64,000 nucleotides of DNA from Stromatinia cepivora. Its lineage: Eukaryota > Ascomycota > Leotiomycetes > Helotiales > Sclerotiniaceae. Of the stretch, positions 35,398-48,834 are shown one piece after another. The position numbers were made by a program, and so were the translations under genes. The stretch's first letter is position 1. The number at the start of each line of letters is the position of its first letter. The stretch lies in assembly GCA_014898415.1 (NCBI GenBank), contig RCTD01000022.1, forward strand, positions 248,001-312,000, given 5' to 3'. Below the pieces are notes generated by a model that did not search any database, was not told where the DNA came from, and saw only the letters and a program-made list of their open reading frames with translations.

Positions 35398-36849
35398 TTA
35401 TATCGAGATATTTTCATGCTTAAATCTTTTTTGCCCCTCTCCCTCGCCATATTCCACAGACATTTGGCCATTACCGCGAATCTTATATTTGTAAATCATG
35501 AGACCTTCCAAACCAACTGGTCCTCGTGCATGGATCTTGTTTGTTGATATTCCTACTTCGGTACCGAATCCAAAGCGCATTCCATCAGCCATACGACTGG
35601 AAGTATTCCAGAAAACACCTGCTGAGTCCACACTAGCCATAAATCGCTCAGCAAGTTCAGATGAAGATGTGAGAATTACATCAGTGTGGTGGGAACCATG
35701 GATATTGATATGTGAGACGGCCTCGTTGAGATTAGAAACGGTTTTGATGGCAAGAGTAAGTGATAGATGTTCTGTATCAAAATCACTATCCACTGCATCT
35801 TGGAGGAAAACTCCTTGATGAGAAGGAAGTTTTGATGTGAGAGTTGCTTTGCTAGAAGCATCGCATCTTAACGAGACACCCTTCTCTAGAAGTGCTTCCG
35901 CAACTTGTGGGAGAACTGTCTCTAGAGCAGCCTGCTCGACTAACAAAGTCTCCACGCTGTTGCATGCTGCTGGATATGAAGTTTTTGAATCAACGATGAC
36001 TCTTGTTGCCATTGCCGGGTCAGCAGTATTCTCAAGATATATCGAGCAGAGGCCATCTGCGTGGCCCATGACTGGAATTTTAGTATTTTCCTTGATGTAT
36101 CTGACCAATTCATTTGAACCTCTTGGGATTACGAGATCAATATATTGGTCCAATGCCAATAATTGAGGGATTACATCCCTGGTTGTGACTAATTGTATAG
36201 CAGCTGCTGGAACTTCTGTTGACTGCAAAGCTGCTGAGATCACCGTGGAAATAGCAATGAAAGATTCAGTAGAATCTTTGCCGCCTGCAAAGTATTAGCT
36301 CTCATGTGAATAATTAAAAAATATTATGTCTTGCCTTTTAAGATGGCAGCATTTCCGGACTTGATTGCTAACGACGCAATGTTGGCAATTACTTCAGGAC
36401 GTGCTTCAAAGATAATCAGAAGTACTCCAATGGGACACGACACTCTCTCAAGGTCCAGACCATCGTCAAGTCGTGTTCGCAACGTGACTTTTCCAACTGT
36501 ATCGAGCGATCAGCAGATGTTTATTTCATAAGGAACAAAGTACAATACCAGGGTCGTCAAGATCTCTGACATCCAAAATGCCCTTCAACATATCTTCATA
36601 TTTTCCCTTCTTTCCCAAATCCAATCTCGATACTATAGTTAAGCTCAAACGACCACCTTCGACTTCCTTTCTAGCCAATTCGAGATCTTGGGCATTAGCG
36701 GCCAGTATGTCTTCTTTATTTTGTAGAAGCGCATCATGAATAGCAGTCAAAGCTGCATTTCTCGAGGACGTTGGAAGTGTAGCAAGTATGTGAGACGCAG
36801 TCTTAGCCCCGCTTGCAGCTTCTGCTGGGGTTGCGTTTGTGAGGGACAT
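35398..36849 (-). CDS. PRO2: gamma-glutamyl-phosphate reductase
   Basis: Second step of proline synthesis: reduces gamma-glutamyl phosphate with NADPH to glutamate semialdehyde. Three exons: 36,849-36,549, 36,496-36,335 and 36,284-35,398, give 449 aa, the family's usual length. The aldehyde-dehydrogenase-like active Cys is at about 262 in [12 protein letters not shown]. Other family blocks are visible: [46 protein letters not shown] and GPVGLEGLM. The second intron (36,334-36,285, 50 bp) starts with GC (G|GCAAGA). There is no GT in the interval, so this is a genuine GC-AG intron if the join is right, and protein continuity (LKGGKDS) supports it. It shares a 462-bp promoter with COP9 subunit 3. 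Confidence 0.96.
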
Positions 36850-37311
36850 GGGAATTGGAAGAATCTCGAGTGAAAGACTCGATAACGATTTTAGAGCGAG
36901 TAAGAATTTATCACCACTAAAACCTATAGTAAAAGCTCAAGAGCGTGTTATGGATTCACTCGAAAAAATATTGGTATAAAGTAATGAATGCCTTTGTTCC
37001 ACCCTAATGCGATGACTGATTTCTGATACCACGTGATTGGAGCCGGAGCAGGCGGCCGCTAGCATAAATCGACCCCAGAACTGGCTGGAGCATCTTCGTC
37101 CCCTCATTCGACCTGGCCGTGTTAGTGTTGAAACTCCAACACAATATCTCGAAGCTATCTTTAGTGTTTCTGGAGTCAAATTTGAGATTGCCCTGTTGAT
37201 TTTGTACGGAAAGCTATCTGAGACCGGTACGAACCCGCGAGAGCTGTGCAATTAATCAATCGATTACAGAAAACAAACGCTCATTATCTGGTCGCATACC
37301 CTACTTTCAAG
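36850..37311. promoter_or_regulatory. bidirectional promoter, PRO2 / CSN3
   Basis: The two genes start head to head with 462 bp between their ATGs. The centre holds CACGTG (37,030-37,035) directly followed by ATTGG (37,036-37,040, reverse CCAAT). These are typical bHLH and CCAAT-complex sites. Their use here is inference. Confidence 0.5.
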
Positions 37312-38902
37312 ATGGATAATTTCCTGTCCCGGATGCTTCTATTTCCCCCTCATCCCGCGCCTTTGGTACCTCTCTCGGATCCGCAATACGATGCTGGTAT
37401 CACGTCACAAATCGAGACTTTGAAGAAAACATCAGAGAAGACTTTGCTACAGAGCACTGCGGGTGGTGAAAGTCCTTTAGATGTGAGCAGAGATATAGAT
37501 ATTATCATCGGCCATAAGCTAATATGTTTGTAATAGGTTATCAACCCCTCGTTAAATACGGTTCCATACATCTACCTTCTAAATGCCCACATCGCTGCAG
37601 CTTACAAAAATGAGAAGGGAATCAACATCGACGACTTATGGGATAAAGCGACAAGTTTCCTACACAGTTTCGATCGAAGGCAAATTCGATATCTTGGTGA
37701 AGAACTGCAAGATATCATGAGTTTTGTAACGCAAGTTGCTTCGCAGCAACATCAGGTGCGTAAAATGAATGCATTTGGTGTTACATAAAGAAATACTAAA
37801 GTTCATAAAGCCAGGCGCTGCCATCCCACCAATTCGAGAAGCTCTACTTCGAATCGACCCCTCGGGATCGGTCCTGACCTCGAATCATTTATTTCTTGTT
37901 CGTTTGGCTCTCGAAACACGATATTTCACTGCCATCACAGAACTTATTGACAAACCTGTCCTTTACATACCTGCCAAAGAGCCAGTATCATACACAAAAT
38001 TTCTCTGCGAAGTCGACTTACCAGCACAATCCTATATCACGATCAAGTCGGGCTTCACCTCCAAACTAAAACCTCTTGAAGTTCTAGAGTATTTCTATTA
38101 CAGCGGATCAGTCTACATTGGTTTACATAAATGGGATGCTGCATTAGAGATGTTGGAGAATGCTATAACATACCCGGTAAACGAAGGTGGTGTGAGTCTC
38201 GTTATGGTTGAAGCATATAAAAAATGGTTACTTGTTGGAATTCTCCAATACGGAACGGTTCTCCAGCTTCCAAAAACCACTTCTGCTCCTGCCGCCAAAG
38301 CATACCATATTATTGCAAAACCATATGAAGCTGTCGCCAGCATTTTTGAAACTGGATCAGCTGCGCGACTAAAGAGCGAAGCTGAGTTTGGTCGACAAGT
38401 ATGGACTGACGATGGTAATTATGGTCTAATGTACTGTGTTCTGTGCGCCTATCAAAAATTTCAAATCCGTAACCTCGCTAATGTTTATTCGAAAATTGGA
38501 GCTGCGGACATTATGAGCCTCACGACGAGTGCAGAAACTGGTGCAAAGTTGACTTCAATTAAACAAATTGAAGATCTTATTCAAAGCATGATTGCTGACG
38601 GCACCTTACCTGCAACTATGATTCGGGATCAATCTGGACATGCAGTTCTCGCGTTCGCACCAACTGGACCTGTCCTTTCGGAAACCCAGGTTCAAAATGA
38701 TTTAGTGGCGTCGACTCGACGTATCCAATCTCTAGCCAAACAAATCAAAGTCACGGATAGAGTATTGACACATGATAAGCGATATCTCGACAGTGCTCAG
38801 AGAGCTAAGAGCAAGGCGAAGAAGGTTGGTGGTGTGACAGTGGATGCCATGGATTGGAATACCGTAATCGAGGATGAGGATATAATGACGGAGATGTATT
38901 GA
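37312..38902 (+). CDS. CSN3: COP9 signalosome complex subunit 3
   Basis: A subunit of the COP9 signalosome, which removes Nedd8 from cullins and so controls SCF ubiquitin ligases; in fungi it affects development and secondary metabolism. Three exons: 37,312-37,482, 37,537-37,755 and 37,811-38,902, with introns of 54 and 55 bp in phase 0, give 493 aa. The start MDNFLSRMLLFPPHP is the first in-frame ATG after the shared promoter. The middle is a helical-repeat region (LEVLEYFYYSGSVYIGL, AYKKWLLVGIL). A PCI-type winged-helix region follows (LANVYSKIGAADIMSL, IEDLIQSMIADGTL, VLAFAP), then a C-terminal helix. The product name rests on this arrangement and residue patterns. Other PCI proteins (26S lid Rpn3) are less likely. 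Confidence 0.85.
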
Positions 38903-39383
38903 GCTTAGTTATGGTGGGAGAGGATGAAGTCAGCCGTCAAAGACGGAAGGGTTTTTGCTTTTTCGGGAAGACACGATATGGATAATAAGTCGTGAAAAGC
39001 GTTATTTGCTTTACGCAGTGCATGGTTGTAATACACAGTTAAGCTTTTCGAAGAAATCGAAAGCAGTGGCGTATGGGGCGTCTTCTTATGAAGATATGAT
39101 AGGAATGATTCTATGAACCTAGAGAAAACGAAGATATGAATGAAGAAACGAGCAAGTAAGCAAGCAGATAAGCATGCAATATTTATGGTCATATTTTTCA
39201 TAATTTTCGTGCAAAACTTTATCGTTATATTGGACATGACATGAGAGTAACCACGCAACGCCAAATAGTACGAAATACATTCATCAAACGTATCATGCTC
39301 ACTGATAAAATTCCCCTGCATCAGCCACCGCCAGCCTCATTATCCCATTCTTAGATTATAATCGCAACATGCTACATATAAAT
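38903..39383. other. intergenic between convergent 3' ends
   Basis: Between the stops of CSN3 (+) and RPA1 (-). The minus-strand frame at 38,905-39,321 has no motif and was not called. Confidence 0.55.
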
Positions 39384-41452
39384 CTAATCAATATTGTACG
39401 CCTTGATCAACTCCGCCAACTTCAATGCATCAGCACCATAGTTTACGGCCAAAGCGGAATTGACTTGATATCGGACCCTGCAATTGGTGGTTAGTCACAC
39501 GTTCACAAGATGAACTCGTGAGAATATAAAGTTAAATTTCACATACCTCGCTTGCTCTTGGAAATTATCAGTTTTGGCTCTGCATTTGAATGTCATCATC
39601 TTGCAATTTGCATCATCAAATACCTTTTCCAAGGCCGACTGATCATTTTCCTTCAACTCCATCATTTCATCTGCACTCATTCCCATTATGAGTTTTCCCA
39701 CTTCATCAAATGCCGTTAACCATAATTGGCCGGTGTGGTCATTGACGTTTAGGGAGAGAAGATAGCGATATTCGGGTTTAGGATGGGTTTGATTACATTT
39801 TTCGCAGCGCCATGTGCCATCATTTTGGTCGACGACTTTCTTACTGCAATTTTCGTTGATGCAGGAGGGGTAGCAGAAAGTGTCTTGTTTGATGTAGACG
39901 ATGGTGGCTCTGGTGGAGAAATAATCTGTGTTCTCTTCGGACATTCCAAGACCTTCGTCTTTGATTTGGGCAACGGTCTTGAGGGGATCTTGACGGCCAC
40001 CTGCTGCTCCGGCACTGGCCATGTTGCTATGTGAGGCAAAGTTTTCTGTGCGACCTTGGGAATCGTACCATCCCTTAAGCTTGTGGGCTTCTTGGATATC
40101 TGGGTCGAAGGACATGGAGCCAGAAGACAACAAACTTAGACTTCTACCTCCAAAATCGGAAACTTTGACGCCCTTAAAAGCTACGACCGACGCCGGGCTA
40201 GCATCAAAAGAGGTTGCAGTCTTGCCCCATATAGTTAATCGAACAGAATATCCGGTATCATCAACTAATGTCAATTCTCTCTTGCTGTATGGTTTATTCG
40301 TCGTCTTCGATGTAATTTCTGAGGTTTCTCCAACTTCCTTGAGCACAGCGATAAGATCAACTGTGCTGTCTTTTTCGATTGTTTGTAAATCTCCAATGTT
40401 GGAAAAGTTATATCGTACTTGAGGGACATTATCTTGGTCTTCGGCTTTCTCTACCAGGGTATCTCGTTCGAACATAAGCTCGTAGTCATTATTAATGTTG
40501 GAAAATTGCTTCTTCGCAATTTGAACTCGACAGGGACTCGTTATATAATAGACGTGGCCTTCCTGGAAAAGCTCATATAAAGCATCGCACTGCTCATTGA
40601 AGCCCGTGGCCTTAATCTCGCCACTCTCATCCAAAAGATTGACGCTGAAGAGCCTGCCGTCACTGTTTTGTTTGTGCCATGTTCTGATATCCGACTTACT
40701 TGTAACTCTTGCTTTGATTGTCCATTTGTGAGCGTATGGTGATAGTGACTCGATAGGATATATGGTTGCGTGAGATGAGGAGTTGGAGGGTCCGTTGCGG
40801 GATGGAAGTGTACGATCTTGGGCTGCAGGTTGTTGGGGTTGAGGTTTGTTTCCGTAAAAGCCACCTCCGCCAATTGTAGTATTAGTTGGTTTGACATCTT
40901 CTTCAACCTTGACCGCAGTTGGTTCTCCGATCTTTTCCATCGTTCCCAAACTTTCGATGACATCGATATCGAGAATAATCAAAATTCTAAAAAAAAAAGT
41001 TAGGCAACATCCCACCAGTAGACATCTGAGGATACTAACCTTTTGCCTTTAACTTCATTTGCCTGATAGTTCTTCAGACGAATGAAGCAACCTTTTGTCA
41101 ATTTTCCATCGTGTATTACATGATTTTCCTCTAAAATGCCATTAGTCAAATCATTCTCGCAAAAAGTCTAGATAGAAAAACATGGATTCTACTTACGAGT
41201 GGCAAGCATGCACTGTACAAAGTTCTGAATGTCGCTCACAACCAGTCTGAATCTTTCGGCCTGTCCATCTACTCCCGCACCCATTGGTTTGACTTGTACG
41301 ACTTGGCATACTGGTACTGGAAAGTCCTTTACTACACGATCAGTATCATTGAAGATTGCACTACGAACAGTTAGTAATGGAAGGATAATTTGAAAAGTTA
41401 AATATACTTACTTCAAGGCACCTTGAGTAATTTGAGCTTTTGCGACCTCCAT
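39384..41452 (-). CDS. RFA1: replication protein A large subunit (RPA70)
   Basis: The single-strand DNA-binding subunit used in replication, repair and recombination. Five exons: 41,452-41,412, 41,360-41,197, 41,130-41,040, 40,986-39,547 and 39,477-39,384, give 609 aa with phase agreement throughout. The N-terminal OB fold (1-110) begins MEVAKAQITQGAL and includes GCFIRLKNYQANEVKGKRILIILD. A Gly/Gln/Pro linker follows. DBD-A and DBD-B span about 170-410 (YPIESLSPYAHKWTIKARV; DLIAVLKEVGE). The C-terminal OB fold carries a four-Cys zinc site at about 474, 479, 493 and 496 (C-x4-C-x13-C-x2-C). The last short exon encodes VRYQVNSALAVNYGADA, conserved in the family. An ACGCGT box lies 122 bp upstream of the 5' end. 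Confidence 0.97.
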
Positions 41453-41573
41453 AGTTATCAACAACTATATCCACTCTTGTAGTAAAATACTGAAAATGTA
41501 TATGGTTGATTTATTGACTTGTCAACTTTCGTAAATGATAATGAGTCGCGGTTCGTGTAAATTGATTTATTTT

Positions 41574-41579
41574 ACGCGT
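41574..41579. promoter_or_regulatory. MluI cell-cycle box (ACGCGT) upstream of RFA1
   Basis: A single palindromic ACGCGT lies in the 323-bp head-to-head promoter between RFA1 and the hydrolase. In yeasts MBF (Mbp1/Swi6) binds this site to drive G1/S transcription of replication genes, including RPA subunits. Conservation of that control here is inference. Confidence 0.5.
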
Positions 41580-41775
41580 CTTAGAACGTGCTGAGCCCGC
41601 GCTAGCAGCCTGATTATGTCACGTTAACACGAAGCTTCCCCGCCCCATGCACCACCCCTCTTCACGTGACCTCCCGCCGCCAAGCTTAAGTCCAGGTTAT
41701 ACATCAATTCATTCCCCTGTTAACAAAACAACATTAACCTACCTACGAATACCTAAGAGAAAAAAAATACATACA

Positions 41776-42884
41776 ATGACCGACGAAACTGCTACCAGAG
41801 CTCCAGAAAGTGATGCTATGGAGGAATCGAAAGAGGTTCCTCAAGTCGAATCAAGCCCAATTCCAGGAGATACTCCAGCGCAAAGCGGTGCGAGTTTGGG
41901 TGTACGTCTTTGAGACATGAATGGGAAGAGCATTACTAACTTTTAAAAGGAGCATTGTGTAAAGGATAGACCAACACGTTAGTACTCTTGCGCATCGAGT
42001 CTGCATATTCTCGATAATGAAGACATCAATTGCTGACGGAAATAGCTTCCGGTCATGGTTCATCTGGAGAAATTACACAACTTGGAGGAATCGATGTTTA
42101 TATTTCAAAACCAAGCGAATATCCTCATGCGCCATCGAAACTTTTACTACTCCTTACCGGAGCGACAGGCATGCATTCAGTCAATAACCAAATTCAAGCC
42201 GATAAATTCGCTGGCGAAGGCTTCCTTGTTATCATGCCCGATATGTTCCACAACGACCCATTACCTGGATCCGTGACCTATGTGGGGGACGGGGATCCTT
42301 CTTTGATTGAAAAATTGAAGCTGCATGCCGCAGAGGCAGCAAAAAGCTTTTTAGCAGACATGTGGCTCGCAAGGCAGACGCCGGAAAAGATCCTACCGAT
42401 TATCCATAAAGTTATAGACGCCGCAAAGGACGAGTTCGCAGATGCTGTAGCCAATGGGGGAGGGATCTATTCTGTTGGTTACTGCTTAGGTGGGAAAATG
42501 ACTCTATTACTAGCAGGCGAGAAATCAGATGCTGTTCATTGGGGTCAACAGCAAGTAAAGGACGAGGAAGCGGCCGTTGAAAAGAAAGGTCCATACATCA
42601 AAGTTGGTGCAATCGCCCACGCAACATTAGTCGGAAAGGAAGATTGGGAGGGAACCAAAGTTCCATTGACATTTGTTTGTGTCGAAGACGACCAATTGTT
42701 CTCTCATGAAGTCCAAGAGGTCGGTAAGACATACTTGAATGAGAACAACATCGAACATGAATTCAAGACATACTCTGGTGTACCTCACGGATTTGCGATA
42801 GTGGGTGAGTACGAGCAATTGAACATTAAGCAGGCACAAGCTGAGGCATACGACCAAATCTTGGCATGGTTGAAAGCTCATTGA
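41776..42884 (+). CDS. dienelactone hydrolase family protein
   Basis: An alpha/beta hydrolase of the dienelactone (carboxymethylenebutenolidase) family. Three exons: 41,776-41,901, a 28-bp micro-exon 41,950-41,977, and 42,046-42,884, give 330 aa. The N-terminal 42 residues are acidic and disordered. The family core begins EHCVKDRPTPSGHGSSGE, which needs the micro-exon. The nucleophile Cys is at about 198 in GYCLGGKMTLL, the acid Asp near 266 in CVEDDQLF, and the His at about 299 in VPHGFAIVG, completing a Cys-Asp-His triad. The natural substrate cannot be read from sequence; fungal members are often general esterases or linked to aromatic degradation. It shares a promoter with RFA1, which has no obvious functional link. 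Confidence 0.92.
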
Positions 42885-44063
42885 ATGACCATTTCTTTGC
42901 TTTGGGTTTATGAAGGCGTTTGGTGTGTTGGCGATGATGGTTGCTCTTATGAGCTATGGCTCAAGGTTCGGACTTGAGTTTAGGATGGCAATACATTACA
43001 ATGTTTACAAGTCAAATCAAATGAGGTCTGCTATAGTATCAAGTCTTGAGTTGCAAATGGTTTCTTTACGCCAGTACGTCTAAACTGCAAGTGTTCCGCC
43101 CCTATCCTGTACATGATACCCTCGAAACAACAGGAGTACATCATCCCACTTCTACAAACCCTGACCTCATTCCAACCTTTCGAATACATACCTGCTTCTG
43201 CAGATACCATATCTTCAAACAGCACCCAGCTCATATCATGGGGTCCATCCGCGGTCCTACCATCTCCTTCCTCGCAAACAACAAGCCATTATATCACTAT
43301 ACTGTAAGACCAGAGCCCGCACACTGTGTGCTCGAGAATCGCTAATTCCGAGGAGTCGAGGAACGAAATTGTGAAGAGTTCAAATCCGGGTTCTGATATC
43401 AAACATATGATGGATGTATGACCTCATCTAACCCTTTCAAATATCACAGATGAACGCAATACAAGTTTTCTAGTTACTGGATACGGGACTAGATGATAGA
43501 TGATAGCCTAATATATGATATAAGATTACATGCAGATGAAATATAGATCGCAGTTTATGTACTATTTTCTGATACCATACATGAATGTCTGCACAACAGT
43601 TTGCTTTCTACTGTTGGAATTATTTGGGGTGGGATCTTAACATACCTAACATACCTACGAAACCTACTCAAAAAGATATACAGAAAAAGACCAAACACTT
43701 GCTCCAGATAGAGGAAGATGGGCATCCCCACAACGAAGTGGAACGTTTACTCATGAACTCAGAAGCCAAAGAATCTCCTGGTGTTAACTGGATATCTATA
43801 TCATACCAGCCAGTGCATAGCAATGCTCGCAATACCCGAAACTCCATCCATGCGATTCGCCTCGAAGCATGAACTCCCAACTCCCATTTCTTTTCACGTA
43901 ATCATCTTTATGTCCCAGTGCCTCTCTCTATACGCATACGTATACACGTATTATCAATCTCAATCTCCCTAGAAGATCAGAAACCAAGACTTGAGTCTCG
44001 AATCGAATTATCCTCAGCACCTCCCCATACCGGCAAACCTCCTCCAAGTCTCCGATCAACCCA
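42885..44063. other. intergenic, no gene supported
   Basis: 3' flank of the hydrolase and of the TRAPP subunit. A plus-strand frame at 43,585-43,872 and a few shorter ones lack motifs and splice support. Confidence 0.5.
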
Positions 44064-44866
44064 TCAGATACCTCCCGGTACCCAAGCCTCCCCAATCCTC
44101 CTCATATCCTCCACAAACCTCCTACTGTTAATTTTCTTCCCGCCCTTGCCATTAACCGGACAATGTTCATCTGGGTCGTAGAAGGGATTTTGTAGGAGAC
44201 GGATATATGCCGTTTGCATGGCTTTGAATATCTATTTGCACCATTAGCATTATTTCCTCTGCCTTCCTTTTTTTCCCTCCCGCTCTCCCCCCTCCCAACA
44301 ACCAAAAAAACAAAACTCACACTCCTAACATCCGCGTCCCTCACCCCTCCACCCCCAACACCCCCCTCCCCTCCCCCATTACTCCCGCCACCCACACCCA
44401 CTCCCCCTTTAACAACTCTCCCCCTCCCATCCACAAAAACCACAAAGCGCACCCCAGTATTCGTCTCAAACCCATAAGCCGCCAACCTCTCATCCACCGC
44501 ATACAATAAACCCAAATCGCCCGTCAAGTTTTGATTTCCAGTACTCGTCCTATTCCTCGCTTCGAAGATGTCGAGAGTGGAACTGAGGAGGAGGGAATAT
44601 TGGAGGGGTGTGCGGAGGGATTCGTGGATGGGGGGTGTGGATTTGGAGGGCGAGGAGGAGGATGTTGGGTACGGGGAGGAGTGGGGTGGGAAGATGGAGA
44701 TGTGGAGGGGGTTATTCTGGGGAGTGTTAGTTTGTCTGTAGATGGAATGGGCAATGGGGTTTTGAGATGGGGATGGACAGGAAGGGAGTGAGGATGGAAG
44801 AGAAACTGGGGAACGTACATTTTTGCCTATTACGCCTAGACAGGCTATTGAAGGAATGGTTGTCAT
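44064..44866 (-). CDS. TCA17: TRAPP complex subunit, Sedlin fold (Tca17 / TRAPPC2L type)
   Basis: A small longin/sedlin-fold subunit of the TRAPP tethering complex, which activates Ypt/Rab GTPases in Golgi and endosome traffic. Three exons: 44,866-44,819, 44,716-44,321 and 44,231-44,064, introns 102 and 89 bp, phase 0, give 203 aa. Evidence: IACLGVIGKNNNPLHISIF at the start (the IA..GVIG.qNNPL pattern of TRAPPC2L), LQYSLLLSSTLDIFEAR, LGLLYAVDERLAAYGF.TNTGVRFVVFVD, DADVRSIFKAMQTAYIRLLQNPFY at the C-terminal helix, and GGKKINSRRF. Two insertions distinguish it from family norms: a Ser/Pro loop after residue 27 and a Gly-rich loop between strands and helix (about 125-143). TRAPPC2 (Trs20) is the other candidate but fits less well. 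Confidence 0.85.
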
Positions 44867-45359
44867 AATTAAGGATAGGTGACTTTCGACTTCTTTTCCA
44901 ATTGTACGAAGCTTGTGGACGATTTGTTAGGTTCTAGAGAGTGAGGTTATTATGTGATGTAATGCGACTAAAGCATTGATAGTTACCGGGAACTCGCAAG
45001 GCTACGATCAGCACAATGGCGAACTGGGAAACATTTACAATTGGGAACTTCCCCAGATTTTAATAGTTAAAATATTGGATATGTTAAAAATTGGGTTTTG
45101 CGTTCACGAGAGCAGTTTTATAGGAATTTAAATATAGTATAGACATTCAACACATTGCTCATTGGGTATTGTATGATCAGTCCAGCCTCGTAGCCTCGCT
45201 CGTTCACAACACACCCCTCTCGAATACATGCAAAAGCAGTCATTGAAACCAGAAATTCTTCCACACCAACTCTTCCACAACCTAGATGTTGTTCAGGTAG
45301 TTCTCTTCGGCTATTCTCTGTTGCATCCTCCACAGAGAAATGGCATAAACTGCGAGAAC
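44867..45359. other. intergenic
   Basis: Promoter of the TRAPP gene and 3' flank of MCT1. Nothing else recognised. Confidence 0.5.
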
Positions 45360-46709
45360 CTAAGCAGTTTCATCCTCTACACCAAGGGATTCCGTCTCAT
45401 CCAAAGCTTTCAAAGCCTCTTCTATTTCCTTTGGATCACTAATACCCCAAACCCCACCTCCCTTTAGAGTATCCATTCCCCTCATCCCGACTTCTTTTCC
45501 TACCAAATTCCTCCCAACCTTCCCTGGCCCTATACCAATCCATCTCCTCACTTTCTTTTCCTGATCTAGATACTTTATCGAATCCCACCATCTGACCGTC
45601 TCAACACAACTTCTCGCCCAAAGGTCCTTCAATTCATCTTTACTTCGAAACGGCCTCGCACTAACGTTACTTATGCAATCCATCGTCCCAGGAAATATCA
45701 ATAAATCCCTATCTTCCTTTCCCTTCACCCTACTCTTTCCCTCCAACAACCTACTCATAATCTTCGCCGCCGGTCTCATCAACGGACTATGAAAAGGACT
45801 ATCACTCTTCAACCTCACAGCTCTAGGATCATGACCTCCAAATTGTCTCAAATGCGTCAACAATTCTTTTATCCTCCCGATGTTTCCACTCAAAACAATC
45901 TGATTCTTACTATTAATATTCGCAATCAAAACCTGTTGTATAGGAGGAACTTCCGCGCTTTCGGATTTCGAGCCCGCGGAATTATGTCCGAGAAATTCGT
46001 ATATAGCTTCGATGAGAGGAGAGAGATGATTGGGTTCGGTGACTAGAGCCACCATTCCATATTCACCTCCATGTTCTTCGCTTGCTCGCCGTGAACATTC
46101 AGCCATGACTTCCGCCCGTTTACGCACTAGGTATAAACTATCTTCAAACTCCACATATCCCCCAACGACCAATGAAGCAAATTCTCCTAATGAATGTCCC
46201 AGTGTGAAATCGACTCGTTCATGTGTTTTGAAGCCGAACTCGCGTTCTAATACTCGTAAAATCAAGATGGAAGATGCCATAATGGCAGGTTGTGCGTTCC
46301 CCGTGGCTGTAAGCGTACTATTTGGTCCATTTGCTATTATCGACGAAAGTTTGTAACCTAGCAGATCATCGATTTCTTCAACTATAGGGCCAGCGGTAGA
46401 GGGAAAAGCTTCAAGCCATGGCGTTAACATGCCAACTCTTTGGACTCCTTGACCTGTCAATTGTTAGTAAATACAGACAAAGTAGCACAACAGTAAACAT
46501 GCAAGTCATGCAATCATACCCGGAAAGAACAGCGCAGTTTTCGGTCTCGAAGATTTATTAGATGAAGTATATCGTCTCTCTCGTCTCTCCCTCGAAACCC
46601 GTAATCGATATGTAGTAGCGGGACAGGCTGTTCTGTTCGTATTCAATGCGCAATCTTCGAGAAAGGAGGCCGGACGAATTGAGATACGCCTGGGCGCAAA
46701 GCACTTCAT
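45360..46709 (-). CDS. MCT1: malonyl-CoA:ACP transacylase, mitochondrial
   Basis: Loads malonyl groups onto mitochondrial acyl carrier protein for type II fatty-acid synthesis, the source of lipoate precursor. Two exons, 46,709-46,520 and 46,453-45,360, with a 66-bp intron inside the first motif (FFPG|QGVQ), give 427 aa. The N-terminal ~55 residues are Arg/Ser-rich without acidic runs, fitting a mitochondrial presequence (MKCFAPRRISIRPASF). I chose this ATG rather than the upstream TTG of the same frame. The family motifs are TALFFPGQGVQRVGM, GHSLGEFASL with the active Ser at about 151, QQVLIANINSKNQIVLSG, and the catalytic His at about 285 in SPFHSPLM. The C-terminal tail is charged. Polyketide-synthase AT domains are related, but the single-domain architecture argues against that. 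Confidence 0.95.
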
Positions 46710-47233
46710 GATTGTGTTTTCGGATTTTTCACTCAACGAATGGATCGATAATAAATTTAAGACGCGGAAGATCTTGTAGAAAATGAATAGAAGCGTTTAA
46801 ATGTTCGATTGACTCATAGCTTTGAAGATTAATGAAGGTTTCACGAGGCTGTATTCGGTACAAAGCTGCGCAGCGCATCCCTCCGGAGCAAATTAGCCGA
46901 CCAATGAACCCCGCAGTCGGCCGAGAATTAATGAGACTTCACGAACTTCGAAGTGATTGACACGGACAAGACAAGGTTGATGGTATATAAAATAAATGTC
47001 ACCACGACATGAATAAGGAGCAAGGAGATTGGTTTAGACTGGTTCAGAATATGAATGCAAATGAGGAGTAAATGAAGCAGAGTCCTTAATAGTAGCGTAA
47101 AATTCATGGTAATCTGACAGTAATTTTGTTTAACTCCTTTCCCCAGTCCCTTCATTAATATTGTCCCAGAAACGCCGTTAATAAACCCAGACAAAAGCTC
47201 TAAACGATCCCATACTCCATAATTAATCATTGT
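46710..47233. other. intergenic
   Basis: MCT1 promoter and HEM2 3' flank. The 100-codon minus frame at 46,928-47,230 is hydrophobic but AT-driven and not called. Confidence 0.5.
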
Positions 47234-48466
<1,233 letters not shown>

Positions 48467-48834
48467 GTTGGGTATGTAGTGAAGGTTTTGATGGAAAAAT
48501 TGAATGTAATAAGAATTGGAAGATGTTAAAAAGTGCCGATCAAGTTGATATAAACGTGGCGCAGAAACGAGGCGGAAGTTTAGAAAATTATGGAGTCGGA
48601 TAAAATCGTGTGAGTTATGAATGCAATAGCTTTGATTGGATAAAACTTTTATCAAAGACAAAGTACAGAAAAAGGTCAATAAGAACAATGGACAGAAAAA
48701 GAAAAAGAAGTTTCTTAAGATCTTATAAAGATGCAGCCTGTGGTAAATAATTTTCAAGTTACACAGATTCCTAATATGATTTCTCCGTGTTTCGAATATC
48801 TCTCATTGGGTATAATATCATCCATGTTGATCAT

